From Kluyvera ascorbata ATCC 33433 (GTDB lineage Bacteria > Pseudomonadota > Gammaproteobacteria > Enterobacterales > Enterobacteriaceae): DNA of 35,779 nt. Each line of letters begins with the position of its first letter. Position 1 is the stretch's first letter. The translations under genes and the position numbers were made by a program. The notes beneath the pieces are model-generated. The model worked only from the letters and a program-made list of their open reading frames with translations, searched no databases and was not told the origin of the DNA. This document shows positions 1 through 8,566 of the stretch, piece after piece. The stretch spans positions 1 to 35,779 of the forward strand of contig NZ_JMPL01000037.1 in assembly GCF_000735365.1 (NCBI RefSeq), given 5' to 3'.

Positions 1-39
1 TACCAGCATTCCGAGGTTCGAATCCTCGTACCCCAGCCA
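1..39 (+). tRNA. glnV: tRNA-Gln, 3' part only (window edge)
   Basis: The first 39 bases are identical to the last 39 bases of the complete tRNA-Gln that follows: the 3' side of the anticodon stem, the variable loop, the T arm with GGTTCGAATCC, the acceptor strand and an encoded CCA. The anticodon lies outside the window. The symbol is inferred from the E. coli order, in which two CUG-reading genes end the cluster, so it is less certain than the tRNA-Gln call. Confidence 0.85.
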
Positions 40-74
40 TTTTCAAAAAGTCGTTCACTTTGTGGACGTACCGT

Positions 75-149
75 TGGGGTATCGCCAAGCGGTAAGGCTC
101 TGGTTTCTGATACCAGCATTCCGAGGTTCGAATCCTCGTACCCCAGCCA
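75..149 (+). tRNA. glnX: tRNA-Gln (anticodon CTG)
   Basis: This 75-base gene folds as a complete cloverleaf. The acceptor strand TGGGGTA pairs with TACCCCA, the anticodon loop reads TTCTGAT (anticodon CTG), the T loop is TTCGAAT, and CCA is encoded. It reads CAG codons. It is the last gene of a tRNA operon that enters from the left and is followed directly by a terminator. The flanking gene ubiF and the E. coli order support glnX. Compared with E. coli as remembered, the anticodon stem carries paired changes that keep the helix. Confidence 0.95.
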
Positions 150-154
150 TTTTC

Positions 155-187
155 AAAAAGCTCGCTTCGGCGAGCTTTTTTTGTTTT
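155..187 (+). terminator. Terminator of the tRNA-Gln operon
   Basis: A GC-rich stem (AGCTCGC / GCGAGCT) with a TTCG tetraloop is followed by a run of T residues. It starts six bases after the CCA of glnX. The A-rich left flank pairs with the T run and extends the stem. Confidence 0.9.
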
Positions 188-215
188 TGTACTTTTATAT
201 TCCCAGGGTCACTGA

Positions 216-255
216 GTTTGCCCGGGCTACGTTGATAAGGTAACCCGGGACAAAC
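216..255. repeat. REP-like inverted repeat
   Basis: Arms GTTTGCCCGGG and CCCGGGACAAAC pair with a one-base bulge around a 17-base loop. The minus strand contains ACGTAGCCCGG, the same core as the elements at 10883 and 11974. It sits between the convergent tRNA operon and ubiF and could form a hairpin at the end of the ubiF transcript. Confidence 0.6.
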
Positions 256-261
256 CGAGAA

Positions 262-1440
262 CTATAATCCCAGCGCGTACTTCAGCGCCTGACGCTTCAG
301 CACGCCCGCGCGCTGCGCCGCCATTAATCCCACATTACGTAACACACGCAGCGGGCCGAGATCGTTACTGAACCCAGCGTAGAACAGATCCATCCCGCTC
401 TGCATCAGCAGGTTATCTACCCGACGGCGCGCCTGATAACGCTGTAGCACCGGCAGGCTGGCCCAGTTTTCGCCGATGCTGCGCGCATTTGCCAGCACAT
501 CCAGCAGCGCGTCAACGTCGCGATAGCCAAGGTTTACCCCCTGCCCCGCCAGCGGATGAATGGTATGGGCAGCATCGCCAATCAGCGCCAGCCCCGGCTG
601 TACATACTGCTGGGCATGACGGCGGGTTAATGGAAACGCTCCGGCCGCCGCCGGCATAACGGTTCCCAAACGCTGTGGGAAATGGCTCGCGATTTCTCGC
701 TGTAGCTGCGGCATCGGCAGCGATTGCAACTGGCGAATCCGCGCCGGTGTGTCATACCACACCAGCGATGCCCAGTTATCAAACAGCGGCAGGAAAGCGC
801 GCGGCCCGGTTGGTGAAAACTGCTGCCAGGTGCTGTCGCCGGGTTCATTGTCGCACTGTACGGTTATCAACATGCAGGACTGCGGATACTGCCAGCCGTT
901 TGTGCCAATTCCCGCCTGCTGACGCACCTGCGAAAGCGCACCGTCGGCCCCCACCACCAGACGAGCAGCAACCTTGCGATCGTCATCCAGATGTAAAACG
1001 TGGCTATCGCCTTCGCCCCGCATGTCCTGCAGCGATGTGCCATGCAGTAGCGACACCTGCGGATGCGCCTCCAGTGCTTGCCAGAGCGCCAGTTGCAGGA
1101 CGTTGTTCTCCACCATATAGCCAAGGTTCGGAAGTTTCAGCTCCTCGGCATCAAAAACAACGTGCGCCGTTTGCCATTCCCAGGTTTCCAGACGGCGCCA
1201 GGGGTGCGCACGCATCGCCAGTACGGCATCCCAGACGCCCAGGTCACGCAGCAACTGCACCGACGAAGCGCTGATGGCTGAAATCCGAACATCAGGCTGC
1301 GAGGTCGGGTCAAAGTCCGCTGGCGGATTCTTCTCCAGCACCGCCACGGAAAACCCCTGCTGCGCCAACCCTAACGCCAGCGCACCACCGACCATCCCGC
1401 CGCCAACTACCGCAACGTCTTTGTGTAGAATTGTCATCAT
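262..1440 (-). CDS. ubiF: 3-demethoxyubiquinol 3-hydroxylase (UbiF)
   Basis: This is a FAD-dependent aromatic hydroxylase of the UbiH/UbiF/UbiI family. It adds the C6 hydroxyl to the ring late in aerobic ubiquinone synthesis, as part of the soluble Ubi complex. The N-terminal dinucleotide-binding motif GGGMVGG lies at residues 13-19. The second FAD motif GDAAHTIHPLAGQGVNLG lies near residue 290. Its length of 392 residues matches the E. coli protein (391), and similarity runs end to end up to the C-terminal QALKYALGL. Two ATG codons are adjacent; the first is taken because AAGGA lies six bases upstream of it. The gene is transcribed alone, divergently from miaB and convergent with the tRNA operon. 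Confidence is high from recognisable identity. Confidence 0.96.
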   Translation of the reverse strand: MMTILHKDVAVVGGGMVGGALALGLAQQGFSVAVLEKNPPADFDPTSQPDVRISAISASSVQLLRDLGVWDAVLAMRAHPWRRLETWEWQTAHVVFDAEELKLPNLGYMVENNVLQLALWQALEAHPQVSLLHGTSLQDMRGEGDSHVLHLDDDRKVAARLVVGADGALSQVRQQAGIGTNGWQYPQSCMLITVQCDNEPGDSTWQQFSPTGPRAFLPLFDNWASLVWYDTPARIRQLQSLPMPQLQREIASHFPQRLGTVMPAAAGAFPLTRRHAQQYVQPGLALIGDAAHTIHPLAGQGVNLGYRDVDALLDVLANARSIGENWASLPVLQRYQARRRVDNLLMQSGMDLFYAGFSNDLGPLRVLRNVGLMAAQRAGVLKRQALKYALGL

Positions 1441-1510
1441 TTATTATCCTTAAAGCCGAATACCTTCAGTTTACCGGACTTTCGCCCTCTGAGGCCAATA
1501 ACCGTCAAGC

Positions 1511-1539
1511 TGGTCACAACCGCACCAAAGCATTACAAT
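1511..1539 (+). promoter_or_regulatory. Candidate sigma-70 promoter of miaB
   Basis: TGGTCA at 1511-1516 and TACAAT at 1534-1539 are separated by 17 bases, with the start of miaB about 48 bases downstream of the -10 box. This is a motif match only. Confidence 0.5.
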
Positions 1540-1586
1540 ACGCGCCCTGCAATGTGGGCTATTCATAATTGAGCAAGAGCAAGTCG

Positions 1587-3011
1587 ATGACAAAAAAACT
1601 CCATATTAAAACCTGGGGCTGTCAGATGAACGAATACGATTCATCAAAGATGGCCGATCTGCTGGATGCCACTCATGGGTATCAACTGACTGAAAACGCA
1701 GCAGAAGCCGACGTCCTGCTGCTGAATACCTGCTCAATCCGTGAGAAAGCCCAGGAGAAAGTCTTCCACCTTTTAGGCCGCTGGAAATTACTTAAAGCAA
1801 AAAATCCTAAGCTGATTATTGGTGTAGGCGGCTGCGTCGCCTCTCAGGAAGGCAAACTTATCCGCCAGCGCGCGCACTACGTGGATATCGTTTTTGGCCC
1901 ACAGACTCTGCACCGTCTGCCAGAAATGATCGATGCCGTTCGTAATAACCGCCGCCCGGTGGTTGACGTCAGTTTCCCGGAAATTGAGAAATTTGACCGT
2001 CTGCCGGAGCCGCGCGCCGATGGCCCGACCGCGTTTGTCTCGATCATGGAAGGCTGCAACAAATACTGCACCTACTGCGTGGTGCCTTATACCCGCGGTG
2101 AAGAAGTCAGCCGTCCGTGCGACGATATTCTGTTTGAAATTGCCCAACTGGCCGCTCAGGGCGTACGTGAAGTCAACCTGCTGGGGCAGAACGTCAATGC
2201 CTGGCGCGGTGAAAACTACGACGGTACTACCGGCAGCTTTGCCGAGCTGCTGCGTCTGGTGGCGGCGATTGACGGCATCGACCGTATCCGTTTCACCACC
2301 AGCCACCCAATCGAATTTACCGACGACATTATCGACGTGTATCGCGATACGCCGGAGCTGGTGAGCTTCCTGCATCTGCCGATTCAGAGCGGCGCTGACC
2401 GCGTGCTGAACATGATGGGGCGCACCCATACGGCGCTGGAATACAAATCCATCATCCGTAAGCTGCGCGAAGCGCGCCCGGATATTCAGATTAGCTCCGA
2501 CTTTATCGTCGGTTTCCCTGGCGAAACCGACCAGGACTTCGAGCAGACCATGAAGCTGATTGGCGACGTGAACTTTGACGTCAGCTTTAGCTTTATCTTC
2601 TCCGCCCGTCCAGGTACGCCAGCGGCCGATATGGTCGACGATGTACCAGAAGAGGTGAAGAAACAGCGCCTCTATATTTTGCAGGAGCGCATCAACCAGC
2701 AGGCCATGGCCTGGAGCCGCCGTATGCTGGGCACCGTGCAGCGTATTCTGGTGGAAGGTACCTCCCGTAAGAGCATTATGGAGCTGACCGGACGCACCGA
2801 GAACAACCGCGTGGTTAACTTCGAAGGCACGCCGGATATGGTCGGTAAATTCGTCGATGTGGAGATCGTTGATGTCTACACCAACTCACTGCGCGGCAAA
2901 TTGGTGCGCACCGAGGACGAGATGGGCCTGCGCATCGTTGAATCACCGGAGTCGGTGATTGCGCGTACGCGTAAAGAGAGCGACGCGGGCGTCGGGATTT
3001 ATCAGCCTTAA
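1587..3011 (+). CDS. miaB: tRNA-2-methylthio-N6-dimethylallyladenosine synthase (MiaB)
   Basis: MiaB is a radical SAM methylthiotransferase. It converts i6A37 to ms2i6A37 in tRNAs that read UNN codons. Cysteines at 12, 49 and 83 of the N-terminal MTTase domain bind the auxiliary iron-sulfur cluster. CNKYCTYC (Cys157, Cys161, Cys164) binds the SAM cluster. The C-terminal TRAM domain begins near residue 378. With the ATG at 1587 the protein has 474 residues, the E. coli length, and starts [15 protein letters not shown]. An in-frame TTG at 1569 would add six residues but has no visible ribosome site. ybeZ follows after a probable terminator. Confidence 0.96.
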   Translation: MTKKLHIKTWGCQMNEYDSSKMADLLDATHGYQLTENAAEADVLLLNTCSIREKAQEKVFHLLGRWKLLKAKNPKLIIGVGGCVASQEGKLIRQRAHYVDIVFGPQTLHRLPEMIDAVRNNRRPVVDVSFPEIEKFDRLPEPRADGPTAFVSIMEGCNKYCTYCVVPYTRGEEVSRPCDDILFEIAQLAAQGVREVNLLGQNVNAWRGENYDGTTGSFAELLRLVAAIDGIDRIRFTTSHPIEFTDDIIDVYRDTPELVSFLHLPIQSGADRVLNMMGRTHTALEYKSIIRKLREARPDIQISSDFIVGFPGETDQDFEQTMKLIGDVNFDVSFSFIFSARPGTPAADMVDDVPEEVKKQRLYILQERINQQAMAWSRRMLGTVQRILVEGTSRKSIMELTGRTENNRVVNFEGTPDMVGKFVDVEIVDVYTNSLRGKLVRTEDEMGLRIVESPESVIARTRKESDAGVGIYQP

Positions 3012-3018
3012 TCTCCCT

Positions 3019-3048
3019 GGCCCGTCTCCCCTGACGGGCCTTGTATTT
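3019..3048 (+). terminator. Probable terminator after miaB
   Basis: The stem GGCCCGTC / GACGGGCC (3019-3026 with 3033-3040) is followed by TTGTATTT. It begins eight bases after the miaB stop. The T tract is interrupted, so partial read-through into ybeZ is likely. Confidence 0.7.
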
Positions 3049-3164
3049 CCTGCTGCTATCCCCATATTTATTGCAATGCTTGCGCCTTTTTACTGCGGCG
3101 TGAATAATTCCTTTATCAGCCGGTCACGTCTTACTACCGGCAACTCACGTATAAGAGGAACAGT

Positions 3165-4211
3165 TTGAACATAGACACTCGCGAAATTACCCTGGAGCCA
3201 GCCGACAATGCCCGTCTGCTGAGCCTGTGTGGCCCGTTTGATGACAATATCAAACAGCTGGAGCGACGACTGGGCATCGAGATCAACCGCCGCGATAACC
3301 ATTTCAAACTGACGGGACGCGCCATCTGCGTGACCGCCGCTGCCGACATTCTGCGCAGCCTGTACGTTGATACCGCGCCGATGCGCGGCCAGATTCAGGA
3401 TATTGAGCCGGAACAGATTCACCTGGCGATTAAAGAAGCGCGCGTGCTGGAACAAAGCGCGGAGAGCGTGCCTGAATACGGCAAAGCCATCAATATCAAA
3501 ACCAAACGCGGGGTGATTAAACCGCGTACGCCAAACCAGGCGCAGTATATCGCCCACATTCTCGACCACGACATCACCTTCGGCGTGGGCCCTGCGGGTA
3601 CCGGTAAAACCTACCTCGCCGTTGCGGCTGCCGTTGATGCGCTGGAGCGCCAGGAAATTCGCCGTATTCTGCTGACCCGCCCTGCGGTTGAGGCGGGCGA
3701 AAAACTCGGCTTCCTGCCGGGTGATTTAAGCCAGAAGGTTGACCCGTATCTGCGCCCGCTGTACGACGCGCTGTTCGAAATGCTCGGCTTCGAGAAAGTT
3801 GAGAAGCTGATGGAGCGCAACGTCATCGAAGTTGCACCGCTGGCCTACATGCGCGGGCGTACGCTGAACGATGCCTTTATCATCCTCGATGAAAGCCAGA
3901 ACACCACCATCGAGCAGATGAAAATGTTCCTGACCCGTATCGGCTTCAACTCGAAGGCGGTCATTACCGGTGACGTCACCCAGATTGACCTGCCGCGCAG
4001 CACTAAATCCGGCCTGCGTCACGCGATTGAAGTGCTGGCTGAAGTCGATGAAATTAGCTTTAACTTCTTCCACAGCGAAGACGTGGTGCGCCACCCGGTG
4101 GTTGCCCGCATCGTTAACGCTTATGAAGCGTGGGAAGAAGCCGATCAAAAACGTAAAGCCGAGCTGGCCGCAGAACGTAAACGCGAAGCTCAGGCGCAGG
4201 AGCAGAAATGA
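3165..4211 (+). CDS. ybeZ: PhoH-like ATPase YbeZ
   Basis: YbeZ is a cytoplasmic PhoH-family P-loop NTPase and the usual genetic partner of the RNA-maturation endonuclease YbeY. Walker A GPAGTGKT lies at residues 142-149 and Walker B (IILDESQ) near 238-244. A C-terminal charged helix is rich in Lys, Glu and Ala. It has 348 residues and is nearly identical to the E. coli protein from residue 1. The start is TTG, supported by AAGAGGAACAG just upstream and by the same MNIDTREI start in E. coli. The stop overlaps the ybeY start by four bases (ATGA), which suggests translational coupling. Its biochemical role is known mainly from association with YbeY. Confidence 0.95.
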   Translation: MNIDTREITLEPADNARLLSLCGPFDDNIKQLERRLGIEINRRDNHFKLTGRAICVTAAADILRSLYVDTAPMRGQIQDIEPEQIHLAIKEARVLEQSAESVPEYGKAINIKTKRGVIKPRTPNQAQYIAHILDHDITFGVGPAGTGKTYLAVAAAVDALERQEIRRILLTRPAVEAGEKLGFLPGDLSQKVDPYLRPLYDALFEMLGFEKVEKLMERNVIEVAPLAYMRGRTLNDAFIILDESQNTTIEQMKMFLTRIGFNSKAVITGDVTQIDLPRSTKSGLRHAIEVLAEVDEISFNFFHSEDVVRHPVVARIVNAYEAWEEADQKRKAELAAERKREAQAQEQK

Positions 4212-4675
4212 GTCAGGTGATCCTCGATCTCCAGTTGGCCTGTGAAAACAACACCGGTCTGCCAGAAGAAAGTCAGTTTCAGACATGGCTGGATGCCGTC
4301 ATCCCGCAGTTTCAGGAAGAATCAGAAGTCACGATTCGCCTGGTGGATGAAGCGGAAAGCCACGAACTGAACCTCACCTACCGCGGTAAAGATAAACCGA
4401 CTAACGTGTTGTCATTCCCCTTTGAAGCCCCACCGGGAATGGAAATGCCGCTGCTGGGCGATTTGATCATCTGCCGTCAGGTGGTTGAGCAAGAAGCCGT
4501 TGAGCAAGGCAAGCCGCTGGAAGCTCACTGGGCGCATATGGTCGTGCACGGTAGCCTGCATCTGCTCGGCTATGACCATATTGAAGATGAAGAAGCGGAA
4601 GAGATGGAAAGCCTCGAGACAGAGATAATGCTTGCTCTGGGCTATGAGGATCCGTACATTTCCGAGAAAGAATAA
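4208..4675 (+). CDS. ybeY: Endoribonuclease YbeY
   Basis: YbeY is a UPF0054 metalloendoribonuclease needed for 16S rRNA 3'-end maturation and 70S ribosome quality control. The zinc motif [11 protein letters not shown] places His114, His118 and His124 at the known positions. Its length of 155 residues equals the E. coli protein. The start overlaps ybeZ by four bases. A hairpin follows the stop, before corC. The acidic C-terminus ([12 protein letters not shown]) is typical of the family. Confidence 0.96.
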   Translation: MSQVILDLQLACENNTGLPEESQFQTWLDAVIPQFQEESEVTIRLVDEAESHELNLTYRGKDKPTNVLSFPFEAPPGMEMPLLGDLIICRQVVEQEAVEQGKPLEAHWAHMVVHGSLHLLGYDHIEDEEAEEMESLETEIMLALGYEDPYISEKE

Positions 4676-4677
4676 AC

Positions 4678-4701
4678 GGTAGGGCTTCGGCCCTGCCTTT
4701 T
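4678..4701 (+). terminator. Hairpin with T tract between ybeY and corC
   Basis: The stem GGTAGGGC / GCCCTGCC has a TTCG loop and ends in TTTTAT. It starts two bases after the ybeY stop TAA. The operon probably continues into corC, so this may act as a partial terminator or an mRNA 3' stabiliser. Confidence 0.65.
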
Positions 4702-4796
4702 ATAGACGTGAAGTACCACGAGTATACATGCCGTCCGGCGCTGACTTTACGCGCGACGAGCGACAGTTAAATCAACATGAGAACCCAAACGACGCC

Positions 4797-5675
4797 ATGA
4801 GCGACGACAATTCACACAGTAGTGACACAGTAAACAGCAAAAAGGGATTCTTCTCCCTCTTACTCAGCCAGCTTTTCCACGGTGAACCCAAAAACCGTGA
4901 CGATCTCCTGGCGCTGATCCGTGATTCCGGGCAGAACGAGCTTATCGATGAAGATACGCGCGATATGCTTGAAGGGGTAATGGATATCGCAGACCAACGC
5001 GTCCGCGACATCATGATCCCGCGCTCCCAAATGATTACCCTGAAACGCAACCAGACCCTGGACGAATGTCTTGATGTGATCATCGAGTCCGCCCACTCGC
5101 GTTTCCCGGTGATCAGTGAGGATAAAGATCACATCGAAGGGATTCTGATGGCTAAAGACCTGCTGCCGTTTATGCGCAGCGACTCTGAAGCTTTCAGCAT
5201 GGATAAAGTGTTACGCACCGCGGTTGTCGTGCCGGAAAGCAAACGGGTTGACCGTATGCTGAAGGAGTTCCGCTCCCAGCGCTACCATATGGCCATCGTT
5301 ATCGATGAGTTTGGCGGCGTGTCGGGTCTGGTGACGATTGAAGACATTCTCGAACTGATTGTCGGCGAAATTGAAGATGAGTATGACGAAGAGGACGATA
5401 TCGACTTCCGTCAGCTCAGCCGCCACACCTGGACGGTACGGGCGCTGGCCTCAATTGAGGACTTCAACGACGCGTTCAGCACCCACTTCAGCGATGACGA
5501 AGTAGACACCATTGGCGGTCTGGTGATGCAGGCCTTTGGCCATCTGCCAGCCCGTGGTGAAACCATCGACATCGATGGTTACCAGTTCAAGGTCGCTATG
5601 GCGGACAGCCGTCGTATTATTCAGGTTCACGTTAAAATTCCGGACGATTCCCCACAACCGAAACTGGATGAATAA
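4797..5675 (+). CDS. ybeX: CorC/YbeX, CBS-domain protein linked to magnesium/cobalt efflux and ribosome function
   Basis: This is a cytoplasmic protein with two CBS domains (about residues 70-130 and 135-192) and a C-terminal transporter-associated CorC/HlyC domain (about 205-285). It was named CorC for an effect on CorA-dependent cobalt/magnesium efflux. More recent work links YbeX to ribosome metabolism, which fits its place after ybeZ and ybeY. The start at 4797 gives [11 protein letters not shown] and 292 residues, as in E. coli. The open frame runs 23 codons further upstream to 4728, but that extension has no homologous counterpart. lnt starts five bases after its stop, so the two are probably co-transcribed. 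Confidence 0.94.
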   Translation: MSDDNSHSSDTVNSKKGFFSLLLSQLFHGEPKNRDDLLALIRDSGQNELIDEDTRDMLEGVMDIADQRVRDIMIPRSQMITLKRNQTLDECLDVIIESAHSRFPVISEDKDHIEGILMAKDLLPFMRSDSEAFSMDKVLRTAVVVPESKRVDRMLKEFRSQRYHMAIVIDEFGGVSGLVTIEDILELIVGEIEDEYDEEDDIDFRQLSRHTWTVRALASIEDFNDAFSTHFSDDEVDTIGGLVMQAFGHLPARGETIDIDGYQFKVAMADSRRIIQVHVKIPDDSPQPKLDE

Positions 5676-5680
5676 CCTTC

Positions 5681-7219
5681 ATGGCCTTTGCCTCACTGCT
5701 TGAACGCCAGCGCATTCGTCTGCTGCTGGCGCTACTTTTCGGAGCCAGCGGTACGCTGGCTTTTTCTCCCTATGACATCTGGCCTGCGGCGATTGTTTCG
5801 CTGTTTGGGCTGCAGGCGCTGACGCTTAACCGTCGCCCCGTGCAGGCCGCCGCCATTGGTTATTTTTGGGGCTTTGGCCTGTTTGGTACCGGCATTAACT
5901 GGGTATACGTCAGCATCGCGCAGTTTGGCGGTATGCCGGGCCCGATCAACGTCTTCCTCGTGGTGCTGCTCGCGGCTTACCTGTCGCTGTATACCGGGCT
6001 GTTTGCCGGCATTCTGTCGCGCCTGTGGCCGAAGGCCAACTGGGTTCGCGTTGCCATTGCCGCACCGGTTGTCTGGCAAATCACCGAATACCTGCGCGGC
6101 TGGGTGCTGACCGGTTTCCCGTGGCTACAGTTTGGCTACAGCCAGATTGACGGCCCGCTGAAAGGGCTGGCGCCGCTGATGGGCGTGGAGGCCATCAACT
6201 TCCTGCTGATGGCCGTAAGCGGCCTGTTAGTGCTGGCATTGGTGACCCGTAGCTGGCGTCCGCTGGTCGTTGGCGTCGTTCTCTTCGCCCTGCCGTTCCC
6301 GCTACGTTATATCCAGTGGTATACCCTGCAAACCGATAAAACCACCCAGGTTTCGCTGGTGCAGGGCGATATTCCGCAGGCAATGAAGTGGGACGAAAAA
6401 GAGCTGCTGAATACGCTGAAAATTTACCTTGATGCCACCGAGCAGGTGATGGGCAAGTCGCAGCTGATTATCTGGCCTGAATCCGCTATCCCGGACCTGG
6501 AAATCAACCAGCAGCGCTTCCTGAGCATGATGGATGATTTACTGCGCGCCAAAGACAGTACGCTGATTACCGGTATCGTCGACTCACGCCTCAATAAGCA
6601 GAATCGCTACGACACCTACAACACCATCATCACGCTGGGCAAAGACAGCCCGTACAGCTACGAGTCGACTAACCGCTACAACAAAAACCACCTGGTACCG
6701 TTTGGTGAGTTTGTGCCGCTGGAGTCGATTCTGCGCCCACTCGCGCCGTTCTTTGACCTGCCGATGTCGTCATTCAGCCGTGGCCCTTACGTCCAGCCGC
6801 AGCTGCAGGCGCATAACCTGAAGCTGACTGCCGCAATCTGCTACGAGATTATTCTCGGCCAGCAGGTGCGCGACAACTTCCGCCCGGACACCAACTTCCT
6901 GCTAACAATCTCTAACGACGCATGGTTTGGTAAGTCCATCGGCCCGTGGCAGCACTTCCAGATGGCACGTATGCGCGCCCTGGAGCTGGCTCGTCCGTTG
7001 CTGCGCAGCACCAACAACGGTATTACCGCCGTAATCGGCCCACGCGGTGAAATTCAGGCGATGATCCCGCAGTTCACGCGCCAGGTACTGACCACCAAAG
7101 TGACGCCAACCACCGGCTTAACGCCTTATGCGCGAACCGGTGACTGGACGGTATGGCTGATTACCGCGCTGTTCGGTTTTGGCGCACTAGTCATGAGCCT
7201 GCGCCAGCGTCGCAAATAA
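5681..7219 (+). CDS. lnt: Apolipoprotein N-acyltransferase (Lnt)
   Basis: Lnt is an inner-membrane enzyme that adds the third acyl chain to the N-terminal cysteine of lipoproteins, the last step of lipoprotein maturation before Lol sorting. About eight hydrophobic segments surround a periplasmic nitrilase-like domain. The catalytic triad is visible as Glu in [10 protein letters not shown], Lys in [10 protein letters not shown] and Cys in AAICYEI (E. coli Glu267, Lys335, Cys387). The 512-residue length equals E. coli. It starts five bases after corC. A REP pair immediately downstream may end the transcript. LptE and RlpA in this window are among its lipoprotein substrates. Confidence 0.96.
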   Translation: MAFASLLERQRIRLLLALLFGASGTLAFSPYDIWPAAIVSLFGLQALTLNRRPVQAAAIGYFWGFGLFGTGINWVYVSIAQFGGMPGPINVFLVVLLAAYLSLYTGLFAGILSRLWPKANWVRVAIAAPVVWQITEYLRGWVLTGFPWLQFGYSQIDGPLKGLAPLMGVEAINFLLMAVSGLLVLALVTRSWRPLVVGVVLFALPFPLRYIQWYTLQTDKTTQVSLVQGDIPQAMKWDEKELLNTLKIYLDATEQVMGKSQLIIWPESAIPDLEINQQRFLSMMDDLLRAKDSTLITGIVDSRLNKQNRYDTYNTIITLGKDSPYSYESTNRYNKNHLVPFGEFVPLESILRPLAPFFDLPMSSFSRGPYVQPQLQAHNLKLTAAICYEIILGQQVRDNFRPDTNFLLTISNDAWFGKSIGPWQHFQMARMRALELARPLLRSTNNGITAVIGPRGEIQAMIPQFTRQVLTTKVTPTTGLTPYARTGDWTVWLITALFGFGALVMSLRQRRK

Positions 7220-7237
7220 AATAGTGCACCATCGACT

Positions 7238-7318
7238 GTAGGCCGGATAAGGCGGTACGCCGCCATCCGGCAACCGTGCAGTATTGCGCCTGATGGCGCT
7301 ACGCTTATCTGGCCTACA
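7238..7318. repeat. Pair of inverted REP elements (BIME)
   Basis: TAGGCCGGATAAGGCG with CGCCGCCATCCGGCA forms the first palindrome. GCGCCTGATGGCGC followed by CTTATCTGGCCTAC forms the second, in inverse orientation. Both match the classic enterobacterial REP consensus. The pair lies between the lnt stop and the gltI promoter. It may stabilise lnt mRNA 3' ends or bind gyrase or IHF, as other BIMEs do. Confidence 0.88.
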
Positions 7319-7347
7319 CGCTCTCTCTCCTTCCAAAACGCCCATTC

Positions 7348-7363
7348 TGGCACGCCAATTGCT
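7348..7363 (+). promoter_or_regulatory. Sigma-54 promoter of gltIJKL
   Basis: TGGCACG-CCAA-TTGCT matches the sigma-54 consensus TGGCACG-N4-TTGCW. GG at 7349-7350 and GC at 7361-7362 have the required 10-base separation. Initiation would fall near 7374 and give a leader of about 270 bases before gltI. The orientation is toward gltI. The E. coli operon is known to belong to the nitrogen-regulated (Ntr) set, which agrees. Confidence 0.82.
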
Positions 7364-7430
7364 TAATATAATCAAGAGGCTGCATATTCCCGATCGGCGC
7401 AACCAGGTTGCACCACAACACGACATCGGT

Positions 7431-7447
7431 GGCACCATTATTGTGCA
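7431..7447 (+). promoter_or_regulatory. NtrC-like binding site 1
   Basis: GGCACC-ATTAT-TGTGCA matches the NtrC consensus TGCACC-N5-GGTGCA at 10 of 12 positions. It lies downstream of the sigma-54 promoter, about 65 bases past the predicted start point. Confidence 0.6.
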
Positions 7448-7459
7448 AACTGCGATTTT

Positions 7460-7476
7460 TGCCTCAAAACGGTGCG
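7460..7476 (+). promoter_or_regulatory. NtrC-like binding site 2
   Basis: TGCCTC-AAAAC-GGTGCG matches the NtrC consensus at 9 of 12 positions. Its centre is 29 bases from site 1, about three helical turns, the spacing expected for cooperative dimers. Confidence 0.5.
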
Positions 7477-7577
7477 GGGCGCCTCGCAAAAATAAACAAT
7501 AAAGCAGCAAAATCTTTACATTAAGCCAAACTAAATGCTAACAAACACACATAACGCTGCACGCTAAAGACGCAGCG

Positions 7578-7598
7578 AAAACAACACAACAATCACAA
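7578..7598 (+). promoter_or_regulatory. CA-rich element in the gltI leader, probable GcvB sRNA target
   Basis: A stretch of only A and C with one T, including ACAACACAACAATCACAA, lies 48-68 bases before the gltI start. In Salmonella and E. coli the GU-rich region R1 of GcvB pairs with such a CA-rich element of gltI. The same element enhances translation when free. The pairing here is inferred from composition and position. Confidence 0.65.
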
Positions 7599-7645
7599 TG
7601 GGTATCAATGCATCTTTGCGGATGCAGAGGATAAAGGAGTTGGAT

Positions 7646-8566
7646 ATGCAATTACGTAAACTGGCCGCCGCCATGCTGGTCATGGGTGTGACCGCTGGCC
7701 TGGCGCATGCAGAAGACGCACAGCCTGCCGCCGATGCCGCGCAGCAATCGACGCTGGATAAAATTGCTAAAAACGGCGTTATCGTCGTAGGCCACCGTGA
7801 ATCATCTGTGCCGTTCTCCTACTACGACAACCAGCAGAAAGTGGTCGGTTACTCTCAGGACTACTCCAACGCCATCGTTGACGCTATCAAGAAAAAGCTC
7901 AACAACCCGAAACTGGACGTGAAGCTGATTCCAATCACTTCTCAGAACCGTATTCCACTGCTGCAAAACGGCACCTTCGACTTTGAGTGTGGTTCCACCA
8001 CCAACAACGTTGAGCGCCAGAAACAAGCTGCGTTCTCCGACACCATCTTCGTCGTCGGCACCCGTCTGCTGGTGAAAAAAGGCGGCCCGATTAAAGACTT
8101 CCCGGACCTGAAAGATAAAGCTGTTGTTGTGACCTCCGGTACCACCTCTGAAATTCTGCTGCACAAGCTGAACGACGAGCAAAAAATGAATATGCGCATC
8201 ATCAGCGCCAAAGACCACGGCGACTCCTTCCGTACGCTGGAAAGCGGTCGTGCGGTGGCGTTTATGATGGATGATGCCCTGCTGGCGGGTGAACGTGCGA
8301 AAGCCAAGAAACCAGACAACTGGGAGATCGTCGGCAAGCCGCAGTCTCAGGAAGCTTACGGCTGTATGCTGCGTAAGAATGACCCGGACTTCAAAAAGCT
8401 GATGGATGACACCATCGCTCAGGCGCAGACTTCAGGCGAAGCGGCGAAATGGTTTGATAAGTGGTTCAAAAACCCAATTCCACCGAAAAACCTGAACATG
8501 AACTTTGAGCTGTCAGAAGAGATGAAAGCGCTGTTCAAAACGCCAAACGACAAAGCACTTAACTAA
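7646..8566 (+). CDS. gltI: Glutamate/aspartate ABC transporter substrate-binding protein (GltI)
   Basis: GltI is a periplasmic binding protein of family 3 that delivers glutamate and aspartate to GltJK. A signal peptide with Lys/Arg near the N-terminus and a hydrophobic core is cleaved probably after AHA at residue 22. The mature part aligns closely with E. coli from STLDKIAKNGVIVVGHRESS to the end (306 versus 302 residues). The extra residues are in the Ala-rich region after the signal peptide. The ATG at 7646 follows AAAGGAG by six bases. The longer frame from 7598 would spoil the signal peptide. It is the first gene of gltI-gltJ-gltK-gltL and is expressed in excess over the permeases because of the terminator at 8689. 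Confidence 0.96.
   Translation: MQLRKLAAAMLVMGVTAGLAHAEDAQPAADAAQQSTLDKIAKNGVIVVGHRESSVPFSYYDNQQKVVGYSQDYSNAIVDAIKKKLNNPKLDVKLIPITSQNRIPLLQNGTFDFECGSTTNNVERQKQAAFSDTIFVVGTRLLVKKGGPIKDFPDLKDKAVVVTSGTTSEILLHKLNDEQKMNMRIISAKDHGDSFRTLESGRAVAFMMDDALLAGERAKAKKPDNWEIVGKPQSQEAYGCMLRKNDPDFKKLMDDTIAQAQTSGEAAKWFDKWFKNPIPPKNLNMNFELSEEMKALFKTPNDKALN

Larger units (their letters stand above)
1..160 (+). repeat. 50-bp exact direct repeat of tRNA 3' half and flank
   Basis: Bases 1-50 and 111-160 are identical. The repeat covers the tRNA 3' half plus a trailer (ATTTTCAAAAAG). It marks tandem duplication or gene conversion within the tRNA-Gln cluster. Confidence 0.9.

Noticed and set aside
675-1274. Plus-strand frame opposite ubiF
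   Set aside because: It is low-complexity, Pro/Ala/Arg-rich translation of the antisense strand of a clear UbiF gene.
7591-7620. Sigma-54 promoter close to gltI (TGGGTATCAATGCATCTTTGC)
   Set aside because: The GG-to-GC spacing is not 10 bases, and the element at 7348 is a far better match.
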